Part shown: positions 54,596-59,932 of the stretch, piece by piece
Layout of the letters: the number at the start of each line of letters is the position of its first letter
Numbering within the stretch: the stretch's first letter is position 1
NCBI GenBank assembly: GCA_026415135.1
Contig: JAOAHS010000011.1
Location: 1-59,932 of the forward strand
DNA length: 59,932 bases
Direction of reading: 5' to 3'
Source: Calditerrivibrio sp.
GTDB taxonomy: Bacteria > Chrysiogenota > Deferribacteres > Deferribacterales > Calditerrivibrionaceae
The notes under the pieces: generated by a model
Database searches by the model: none
What the model was told of the DNA's origin: nothing
What the model saw: the letters and a program-made list of their open reading frames with translations, nothing else
Position numbers and translations under genes: made by a program

Positions 54596-55996
54596 ATGTT
54601 TACATTAAGAAGTAGACTTATTTTTTTGATGGTATTTTTGTATATTTTAGTTGCTATAGTTTTGTTTATCATCAGCCAGCAGTCCCAGAAAGCGATAATA
54701 AACGAGATAAATGATAACATAGAGGATTTGACAAAAGCTATACAACTGAGTGTCCAAAATTTAACATCAGAAAATCTCGATACCCAAAATCAGGTGGAAG
54801 AGTTGGTGAAAAAGTTTAGGAAAAAGGGGGTCAGTGAGGTTTCGATTCTTTCTGATACAAAGGAGATCATAGCTAGTTCTAATCCTACGAAGATTGGAAA
54901 AACTGTAAACAAGGCCCTCCAGACTGATTTCCTTATAAAGGCAGAACTTGGTTCTAAATCTGAGAGTGATAAAATAAAGGAGATCAGTTTGCCCATCGTC
55001 ATTGGAGATGAAAAGTATGGGTATGTTAATGTGGTACTTCATTTGGATACTTTCACAACAATCCAGCAGAGGCACTTTTATCTGAGGCTCATTACGACGA
55101 TGGGGATCTTCATATTTGGTACGGTACTGATTGTTTTTTTGACATCCCAATACTTAAAACCTATAGATAAACTTGTTGAAGCCACAGCAAGAGTCTCCAG
55201 AGGTGAGCTTGTCCCTATCGATGATAAAAAACTTTCAACAATCCCTGAGATGAGAATACTGATTGATAATTTTAATGATATGATAATCAAGTTAAAGGAG
55301 CGAATTGAGTTGGAGAAGCAGTTGGAGGAGATGTCCCACATGTACAAAGTAGGTCAGCTATCTTCAGCAATTGCCCATGAGGTGAAAAACCCACTCAACT
55401 TCATAAATCTTGCGGTTAATCAGGTAAAAGATGAGTTAAATGAAAAAAAAGTTGATGAAAATCTTGTCAAGATGCTGACTATGGTAGAAGATGAAGTGAA
55501 AAGGATTTCCGATCTGATGGTAAACTTTTTAGAATATGGCAGACCTATAGTGCTCAATATGCAAAAAAACAGTATATATGAGATACTAAAGAACCTGAGC
55601 AAAATTGTACATCTTAGGCTTGTTGATGCACATATTGATCTTGAGATAAAAATGAGCGAGGATATCCAAGTAATATGCGATAAGGATAAGCTATTGGGAT
55701 GTTTTATTAATTTAGTACTAAACTCTATCGAGTCTATTGGGAAAAATGGGCGGATCATTTTCGATATCTATAAAGATGACAGAAATGTAATTATAGCTGT
55801 GATGGACAACGGAAAAGGTGTTCCAGAAAATATCAAACATAGAATTTTTGAGCCTTACATCTCTTCTAAAGCCACGGGAATGGGGTTGGGTCTGGCATTT
55901 ACTAAAAGGATAATTGAAGAACATGGGGGAAGGATCTATTTAGATGATAGCTATGAGACGGGAGCAAAGTTTATAATAGAGTTGCCTTATGAATAG
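54596..55996 (+). CDS. Membrane sensor histidine kinase (partner of sigma-54 activator)
   Basis: The 466-aa kinase has membrane helices at about residues 9-25 and 163-182 around a periplasmic sensor of about 135 residues with no recognisable family. HAMP follows, then HisKA with phosphoacceptor His261 in SSAIAHEVKNPLNFI, and a HATPase domain (FINLVLNSIESIG, MDNGKGVP, GMGLGLAFTKRIIEEHGG). It overlaps the response-regulator gene by eight bases. Kinases of this layout include ZraS and AtoS types; the signal cannot be named. Start 54596 is the only ATG consistent with the promoter. Confidence 0.92.
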   Translation: MFTLRSRLIFLMVFLYILVAIVLFIISQQSQKAIINEINDNIEDLTKAIQLSVQNLTSENLDTQNQVEELVKKFRKKGVSEVSILSDTKEIIASSNPTKIGKTVNKALQTDFLIKAELGSKSESDKIKEISLPIVIGDEKYGYVNVVLHLDTFTTIQQRHFYLRLITTMGIFIFGTVLIVFLTSQYLKPIDKLVEATARVSRGELVPIDDKKLSTIPEMRILIDNFNDMIIKLKERIELEKQLEEMSHMYKVGQLSSAIAHEVKNPLNFINLAVNQVKDELNEKKVDENLVKMLTMVEDEVKRISDLMVNFLEYGRPIVLNMQKNSIYEILKNLSKIVHLRLVDAHIDLEIKMSEDIQVICDKDKLLGCFINLVLNSIESIGKNGRIIFDIYKDDRNVIIAVMDNGKGVPENIKHRIFEPYISSKATGMGLGLAFTKRIIEEHGGRIYLDDSYETGAKFIIELPYE

Positions 55997-57359
55997 GATA
56001 TTGATAGTAGATGATGAACCGAAACAACGGGAAATACTTACGTATATATTAAGTAGAGAAGGTTTTAATGTTTTTTCTGCTGCCGATGTTGATAGCGGAT
56101 TGAAAATCTTAGATACGGAAGATATAGATCTAGTTGTGACCGATCTACTCTTGCCTGAAAGAAGCGGGGTGGATCTCCTTGACGAAATAACTGCCAAATA
56201 TCCTGAGACTACAGTGATCATCATCACCGGACATGGGACAGTTGATTCAGCAGTAGCTTGTATGAAAAAAGGGGCCTTTGATTACATTCAAAAACCCCTT
56301 AGTAAAGAGAATGTACTTTTAACTATTAAAAAGGGGTTGGAGAGGACAGCCCTTTTGAAAGAGAGAAAATATCTGTATAGTCAGTTAAAAAGTAAAGAAC
56401 AGTTTGCAGATTTTGTTGGAGAACACCCCCTTTTCAAGCAGGTACTAAATGCGATTTTAAAGATTGCACCGCTGGATGCAAATGTATTGATCACGGGTGA
56501 AAGTGGTACCGGTAAGGATATTGCAGCTCAGTATATCCATAGGCTTAGCAGTAGGAAAGATAAACCTTTTGTTCCAGTTAACTGTGCGGCGATCCCCGAA
56601 TCCCTTATAGAAAGTGAGCTTTTTGGGTATGAAAGAGGAGCTTTTACCGGCGCTGTTGGGAAAAAGAAGGGTATTTTTGAGGCTGCTGAAGGTGGTACTA
56701 TCTTTTTGGATGAGGTTTCAGAGATATCTACAATGGTGCAGGCCAAGCTTTTAAGATTGATCCAAAACAAAGAGATCCTACCCCTCGGAAGCAATAACCC
56801 AATCAAGATAGATGTCAGGATCATCGCTGCCACAAATAAAAATCTTGAGGAGGAGGTAAGGAAAGGTAATTTTAGACAAGATCTTTTTTATAGATTGAAT
56901 GTCTTTAACATCAAGATGCCATCGCTTAGGGAGAGAATCAGTGACATTCCGCTACTTGTCAATCATTTTCTACACAAGTTTAAATACCTTTCCAACAATT
57001 ATGAGAAATTTTTTAGTAAGAACGCTATAAAGACCTTATTGGACTATCCATGGTATGGGAATATTAGAGAACTGGAGTCGTTTATCCAAAAGGTGATCAT
57101 TATGTCTGAGGGGCAGGAGATAAATGAGAAAGAGGTAAAAGAACTGCTTCAAATGGAAAATGGAGTAGAGCCAACTAAGGATGCTATAGATATGGGGAAA
57201 AGCCTTGAGCAGATAGAAAAAGAATTGATTGAAAATGCCTTAAAAGAATCGGGAGGGAATATCACAAAGGCAGCAAAGAGACTTGGACTGTCTTTTAGAA
57301 CACTTCAGTACAGAATAGGCAAGTATGGTATAAACACCAAAAACTATTATACTAAATAG
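55989..57359 (+). CDS. NtrC-family sigma-54-dependent response regulator
   Basis: The 456-aa protein has a receiver domain with phosphoacceptor Asp52 (VVTDLLLPERSG) and KPLS. The AAA+ domain has Walker A GESGTGKD, the sigma-54 contact loop GAFTGA at residues 217-222, and Walker B GTIFLDEVSEI. A C-terminal Fis-type HTH follows (SGGNITKAAKRLGLSFRTLQYRI). All parts needed to activate sigma-54 RNA polymerase are intact. Its likely target is the sigma-54 promoter 78 bases past its own stop. A palindromic site overlaps its stop codon. Confidence 0.95.
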   Translation: MNRILIVDDEPKQREILTYILSREGFNVFSAADVDSGLKILDTEDIDLVVTDLLLPERSGVDLLDEITAKYPETTVIIITGHGTVDSAVACMKKGAFDYIQKPLSKENVLLTIKKGLERTALLKERKYLYSQLKSKEQFADFVGEHPLFKQVLNAILKIAPLDANVLITGESGTGKDIAAQYIHRLSSRKDKPFVPVNCAAIPESLIESELFGYERGAFTGAVGKKKGIFEAAEGGTIFLDEVSEISTMVQAKLLRLIQNKEILPLGSNNPIKIDVRIIAATNKNLEEEVRKGNFRQDLFYRLNVFNIKMPSLRERISDIPLLVNHFLHKFKYLSNNYEKFFSKNAIKTLLDYPWYGNIRELESFIQKVIIMSEGQEINEKEVKELLQMENGVEPTKDAIDMGKSLEQIEKELIENALKESGGNITKAAKRLGLSFRTLQYRIGKYGINTKNYYTK

Positions 57360-57384
57360 TATAGTAGGTACACCAAATGGTGTA
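57348..57384. promoter_or_regulatory. Two tandem palindromes, candidate enhancer sites (UAS) for the sigma-54 activator
   Basis: Site 1 is TATACT-AAAT-AGTATA (57348-57363) and site 2 is TACACC-AAAT-GGTGTA (57369-57384). Both are perfect 6-4-6 palindromic arms with an identical AAAT core, and their centres are 21 bp apart, two helical turns. They are about 55-90 bp upstream of the sigma-54 promoter, a usual position for NtrC-type activator hexamers. Confidence 0.75.
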
Positions 57385-57436
57385 GAATAGTTTGTGTCTT
57401 TGTCGTAATGCGTTGATGAATAATGGGTGTCAGATG

Positions 57437-57452
57437 TGGCATGTTTCTTGCT
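57437..57452 (+). promoter_or_regulatory. Sigma-54 (-24/-12) promoter
   Basis: TGGCATG-N4-TTGCT matches the sigma-54 consensus TGGCAC(G/A)-N4-TTGC(A/T) at all but one base, with GG at 57438-57439 and GC at 57450-57451 at the required 12-base spacing. Transcription would start near 57463, 38 bases before the start codon of the Ala/Lys-rich protein. Confidence 0.85.
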
Positions 57453-57500
57453 CTAATATATTAGCTTTTAAAAACACTATAATAAAATGGAGGAACCATT

Positions 57501-57755
57501 ATGAAAAAGTTACTTTCAGTTGTTCTTGCAACACTTGTTTTTGCTTCTCTTGCAGTAGCTAGTGAGCCAGCTAAGCAGGCTGCTCCTGCTAAAGCTGAGA
57601 AGAAAGCTGAAGCTAAGGCTGAGCCAAAAGCAGAAGCTAAAGCTGAGCCAAAGGCTGAGGCTAAAGCCGCTGATAACGCTGCTAAGAAGCCAGCTAAGAA
57701 AGCTCCTGCTAAGAAAGAAGCTAAACCAGCTGACAACGCTCCTAAGAAAAAGTAA
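57501..57755 (+). CDS. Small secreted Ala/Lys/Glu-rich repeat protein, 84 aa
   Basis: A clear signal peptide (MKKLLSVVLATLVFASLAVA, cleavage after residue 20) is followed by about 64 residues made almost only of Ala, Lys, Glu, Pro and Asp. An eight-residue repeat AEPKAEAK occurs twice with partial copies. The mature chain has no cysteine, aromatic or long hydrophobic segment; it should be disordered or helical and carries a strongly basic tail (KKPAKKAPAKK). Function unknown. Its control by a sigma-54 promoter beside a two-component pair suggests an envelope-stress, metal or polyanion-binding role (inference). GGAGGA precedes the ATG. Confidence 0.8.
   Translation: MKKLLSVVLATLVFASLAVASEPAKQAAPAKAEKKAEAKAEPKAEAKAEPKAEAKAADNAAKKPAKKAPAKKEAKPADNAPKKK
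57618..57665 (+). repeat. Two 24-base direct repeats in the Ala/Lys-rich gene
   Basis: Units 57618-57641 and 57642-57665 both encode AEPKAEAK and differ at four third-codon or near-synonymous positions. A partial copy (57606-57617) precedes them. Synonymous differences mean the peptide repeat is kept by selection or is not very recent. Confidence 0.75.
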
Positions 57756-57765
57756 ATTTTATAAA

Positions 57766-57789
57766 GGGGGGTGTAACCCCCCTTTTTTT
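57766..57789. terminator. Terminator between the Ala/Lys-rich gene and the TonB-like gene
   Basis: GGGGGG (57766-57771), loop TGTAA, CCCCCC (57777-57782) and seven T residues, inside the 32-base gap between two convergent genes. It lacks a strong T tract on the minus side. Confidence 0.85.
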
Positions 57790-58330
57790 ATTCCTGTTCG
57801 AGGGTGAATACCATATTGACTTTTATTGTGATCGTTAGCTCCCCGTGGGGTGGGAAAACTATGGTGGAAAGTCTGCTTTTTACGAAATGTTCAAGGGCAG
57901 TAGAGCCTTGTTTTCGAAGGGTTTTTATGGATCTTACTTTACCAGAGCCCTCTATCTCTATTTGAAAAAGATACTCCCCTTCTAAGCCAGTTTGCTCTAA
58001 GTAATCTTTGATATTTAGTTTTTCTCTTAACATCATAAGAAACTCCTGATGGTAGCTGTCTCTATCAAAGCTGTATGTAGTGGTAGGTATCTTTTTGGAG
58101 TTGATACCTTGTGGGTTGGAATTTTGGTTACTTTGGGGTGTGTTGTCTTGAACAGTATTTGTGCCGTTATTATTATGTTCTGCTGTGGGGTCTATTTTTT
58201 TTAGGTCTACTACGTAAAACTTCAAACTGGGTCTATTAGGGGATTTTTCAATGTTGATAGGAATTGTGAAAATTATGATATGTATGGATAATGAAAGAAG
58301 AAAAGTTAGAAAAGTCATATTTTTTTTCAT
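57788..58330 (-). CDS. TonB-like C-terminal-domain protein
   Basis: The 180-aa product has one N-terminal membrane anchor (FLTFLLSLSIHIIIFTIPI), a polar Asn/Thr/Gln-rich spacer (about residues 50-85), and a C-terminal alpha/beta domain. That domain has YLFQIEIEGSGKVRSIKTLRKQGSTALEHFVKSRLSTIVFPP, matching the TonB C-terminal pattern. The spacer is short and not Pro-rich as in classical TonB, and no exbB/exbD genes are adjacent, so it may be a TonB-domain protein of another envelope role. The start has no clear ribosome-binding site. tRNA-Val lies just upstream on the same strand. Confidence 0.75.
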   Translation of the reverse strand: MKKNMTFLTFLLSLSIHIIIFTIPINIEKSPNRPSLKFYVVDLKKIDPTAEHNNNGTNTVQDNTPQSNQNSNPQGINSKKIPTTTYSFDRDSYHQEFLMMLREKLNIKDYLEQTGLEGEYLFQIEIEGSGKVRSIKTLRKQGSTALEHFVKSRLSTIVFPPHGELTITIKVNMVFTLEQE

Positions 58331-58381
58331 ATTAAAGTGTTAACAATTATTATAAGGGTTTGCAAGAGGAATTTAGCGGAA

Positions 58382-58453
58382 TAGGAGCGAGGGGGATTGA
58401 ACCCCTGACCCTTGCGACGTCAACGCAATGCTCTCCCACTGAGCTACGCTCCT
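58382..58453 (-). tRNA. tRNA-Val (anticodon GAC)
   Basis: Read on the minus strand, the acceptor stem is AGGAGCG/CGCTCCT with discriminator A73. The D arm is GCTC/GAGC, the anticodon stem TTGCG/CGCAA with loop TTGACGT (anticodon GAC), and the T arm AGGGG-TTCAATC-CCCCT. All stems are fully paired and the total is 72 bases. The CCA end is not encoded. The anticodon reads GUC and GUU. Confidence 0.95.
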
Positions 58454-58465
58454 TTACATATATAT

Positions 58466-58494
58466 TACATAAATCACAAACAATTTTTTGTCAA
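58466..58494 (-). promoter_or_regulatory. Sigma-70 promoter of tRNA-Val
   Basis: On the minus strand TTGACA (58494-58489) and TATGTA (58471-58466) are 17 bases apart, 12 bases before the mature tRNA 5' end. It lies back to back with the bacterioferritin promoter. Confidence 0.55.
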
Positions 58495-58499
58495 CTGTA

Positions 58500-58527
58500 T
58501 TGCAAAAAAATAAAGGGTAGTTATAAT
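58500..58527 (+). promoter_or_regulatory. Putative sigma-70 promoter of bacterioferritin
   Basis: TTGCAA (58500-58505) and a perfect TATAAT (58522-58527) are 16 bases apart, followed by AAGGAGG and the ATG at 58552. The -35 elements of this promoter and of the tRNA promoter are only five bases apart, so the two may interfere. Confidence 0.5.
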
Positions 58528-58551
58528 ATAATATATAAAAAAGGAGGTTTT

Positions 58552-59055
58552 ATGCACAAAAAGAGTATAGAGCTTTTGAATAAAGCTATTGCAGAAGAGA
58601 TGACAGCACTACAACAGTATATGTATTTCCACTTCCATTGCGATGATAAGGGGTTGGACCTTTTATCTACGATGTTTAGACAAAATGCTATTCAGGAGAT
58701 GATCCATGTGGAGAGGTTTGCAGAGAGGATCCTGTTTTTAAAAGGTGAAGTGGAGATGAAGGCATCCCAAGAGGTACAAAAGATTACTGATCCAGAAGAG
58801 ATGCTAAAGATGGCACGAAAGCTTGAAGAGGACGCCATAGCACTGTATAACAGATTTGCCAATGAATGTGCTCAAAATGGAGATGCAATGACAAAACAAC
58901 TTTTCGAATCGGTAATAGCGGATGAGGAAAGGCATTACGATGATTTTGACAAGGAAGCTGAAAATGTAGAGATATATGGTAAGGAATATCTTGCTCTACA
59001 ATCTATGGAAAGAGCTAAAAAAAGAAGTACCGCAAAACCAACATTAAATGAGTAA
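58552..59055 (+). CDS. bfr: Bacterioferritin-like iron-storage protein
   Basis: The 167-aa product has the four-helix ferritin fold with di-iron ligands in helices: LLNKAIAEEMTALQQY, QEMIHVERFAERILFL (E..H), LKMARKLEEDAIALYNRFA and SVIADEERHYDDFD (E..H). It best fits bacterioferritin/DPS-like ferritins; I do not see a clear heme-ligating methionine, so heme content is open. The start is ATG at 58552 with AAGGAGG seven bases upstream. A longer frame from 58360 runs through the tRNA and is wrong. A terminator follows. Confidence 0.85.
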   Translation: MHKKSIELLNKAIAEEMTALQQYMYFHFHCDDKGLDLLSTMFRQNAIQEMIHVERFAERILFLKGEVEMKASQEVQKITDPEEMLKMARKLEEDAIALYNRFANECAQNGDAMTKQLFESVIADEERHYDDFDKEAENVEIYGKEYLALQSMERAKKRSTAKPTLNE

Positions 59056-59056
59056 A

Positions 59057-59077
59057 GGGTCATTAGTGACCCTTTTT
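59057..59077 (+). terminator. Rho-independent terminator after bfr
   Basis: GGGTCA (59057-59062), loop TTAG, TGACCC (59067-59072) and five T residues, directly after the bfr stop codon and 10 bases before the next gene. Confidence 0.85.
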
Positions 59078-59087
59078 CTATATAGAT

Positions 59088-59876
59088 ATGGCTGGTAGAA
59101 AAAGTATTAAGGTATACTGCACTGCAAAGGAATTTGATCGAAACAAGCTTTTCACTTATCTTAATTCCCGATATAAATCTTTTGTGATAAAAGATGCTGT
59201 TATTGTAGAACTTTTGGATCATTCTACTGTAATTGTTTTTAGTTATGGCGTAACAGTTTTTTGGGGGGTAGATTTTGATACACAAAAATCACTACTTGAT
59301 GAGATTGCAGAATTTGAGATCGATAGTTTCAGCAAGCCTATAGTAGAGGATTTCAGTTTTGTTGTGGATGAGGGTCAGCAGAAGACAAAGGTAACTAAGG
59401 ATGTTTTCATACTCCATGAAGATTCCCAGTTGATCAAACTTGCCATCTCTTATGCACTTTCCCAGTCAACAGAGCTATACTCCTTTGAGGAGTCAGCCCT
59501 TGATATAATTAAGAGGAATGATTACATAGTAAAAGAGCTCTTAAGTAGAGGTAAAGTAAGTCTAAGCCAAAAAGATATTTCAAAGGAAAGGGGAAGAATT
59601 TTCAAAGAGATCTCCCAAATATATTTGAGCTACGGATTTTTGGATGTACCTGAGTTTTTTTGGGAGTATCCAGAGCTGGAGCCTATCTATCAGACCACCG
59701 CGAACTATTTGGATATAAGGCCAAGAATAGAAGTGCTCAATAAAAAGCTCGCAATAATCCAAGATCTTTTGAATATGCTTGCTGATGAGCAAAAACATAA
59801 TCACTCTGCATTCCTTGAGATGGTGATTATTATTCTTATAGCGATAGATATCATCATAAGTTTGATTAAATGGTGA
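59088..59876 (+). CDS. RMD1/YagE-family (DUF155) protein with a C-terminal membrane anchor
   Basis: The 262-aa product fits the RMD1/SIF3 (DUF155) family: an N-terminal region with VFSYGVTVFWGVDF, then DFSFVVDEGQQKTKVTKDVFILHEDSQLIKLAISYALSQS, and FLDVPEFFWEYPELEPIY near residue 185. Two long helices and a C-terminal hydrophobic segment (MVIIILIAIDIIISLIKW) follow. Members in yeast are involved in meiotic division or mitochondrial inner-membrane translation; the bacterial role is unknown. It has no Shine-Dalgarno sequence, and a TATATA stretch ends three bases before the ATG. It may depend on readthrough of the upstream terminator or on its own unrecognised promoter. The stop is 56 bases from the window end. 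Confidence 0.82.
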   Translation: MAGRKSIKVYCTAKEFDRNKLFTYLNSRYKSFVIKDAVIVELLDHSTVIVFSYGVTVFWGVDFDTQKSLLDEIAEFEIDSFSKPIVEDFSFVVDEGQQKTKVTKDVFILHEDSQLIKLAISYALSQSTELYSFEESALDIIKRNDYIVKELLSRGKVSLSQKDISKERGRIFKEISQIYLSYGFLDVPEFFWEYPELEPIYQTTANYLDIRPRIEVLNKKLAIIQDLLNMLADEQKHNHSAFLEMVIIILIAIDIIISLIKW

Positions 59877-59932
59877 TATTTTTATGCTTAAGTAAAGTTT
59901 TACAATGTCTTTAAGGATATCGTTGTTTGTGT

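Noticed and set aside
57461-57736. Antisense open frame across the Ala/Lys-rich gene
   Set aside because: It is an Ala/Ser/Leu-rich mirror of a low-complexity gene and has no signals of its own.
58360-58551. N-terminal extension of the bacterioferritin frame
   Set aside because: This open stretch runs antisense through tRNA-Val and the promoters; the ATG at 58552 has AAGGAGG and gives the normal family N-terminus.
59877-59932. End of a minus-strand gene at the right edge
   Set aside because: Two minus frames are open to the edge for 7-10 codons before a stop, but 56 bases are too few to support a gene.

Overview
The window is an AT-rich bacterial chromosome segment, almost entirely coding, with a gene set that points to a Gram-negative, anaerobic or nitrate-respiring bacterium. 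The combination of a periplasmic nitrate reductase cluster, a hybrid cluster protein, a SfrAB-like soluble flavin/iron-sulfur oxidoreductase, pyruvate carboxylase and NtrC-type signalling fits the Deferribacterota, with a Calditerrivibrio-like organism my best guess. That placement is inference from gene content and style; no rRNA gene is present to confirm it. I see no insertion sequence, prophage or CRISPR array.

Layout. 1-14.5 kb is the replication and tRNA-modification block, all on +: the end of a PD-(D/E)XK protein, ilvA, dnaA, dnaN, recF, gyrB, gyrA, folD, mnmE, mnmG, rsmG. 14.5-18.6 kb holds an unrecognised exported protein, a cytochrome b5/DUF2231 membrane protein, a half-size ferritin-like protein, purB and a lysine exporter (LysO) split in two. 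18.6-23.8 kb has pyk, a convergent LOG-family gene, then a bicarbonate transporter (SbtA) with its PII-like regulator (SbtB) joined to purK-purE. 23.9-28.9 kb is the ffh-rpsP-khpA-rimM-trmD-rplS-rplM-rpsI translation block, with trmD fused to a second SPOUT methyltransferase.

28.9-33 kb on - carries a solute-binding protein, hybrid histidine kinase and isochorismatase-like hydrolase in one operon, diverging from rlmH-dksA-like-gpmI. 35.6-39.9 kb on - carries a Crp/Fnr regulator, a chemoreceptor, an FAH-family enzyme, a YkgJ-type protein and coaE. The regulator diverges from hcp across an FNR-like palindrome placed for class II activation of hcp. 42-45.4 kb is pyruvate carboxylase. 45.4-50.1 kb on - is a compact nap cluster (tetraheme cytochrome, napA, napD, napG, napH) without napB or napC. 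It diverges from a pair encoding SfrB-like and SfrA-like subunits (50.3-54.5 kb). The end holds a sensor kinase / sigma-54 activator pair, a small secreted Ala/Lys-rich protein, a TonB-like protein, tRNA-Val, bacterioferritin and an RMD1-family membrane protein.

The two strongest regulatory signals are at opposite scales. First, the small Ala/Lys-rich secreted protein sits behind a near-perfect sigma-54 promoter (57437-57452), preceded by two palindromes of the same design whose centres are 21 bp apart, immediately after the NtrC-type regulator: a self-contained signalling circuit of unknown purpose. Second, several operon-leading genes (ilvA, sbtA, the solute-binding protein, the sensor kinase, probably crp and rlmH) have a good -35/-10 pair ending only 5-12 bases before the start codon and no Shine-Dalgarno sequence. 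This suggests that leaderless or near-leaderless mRNAs are common here, whereas genes inside operons have strong GGAGG sites.
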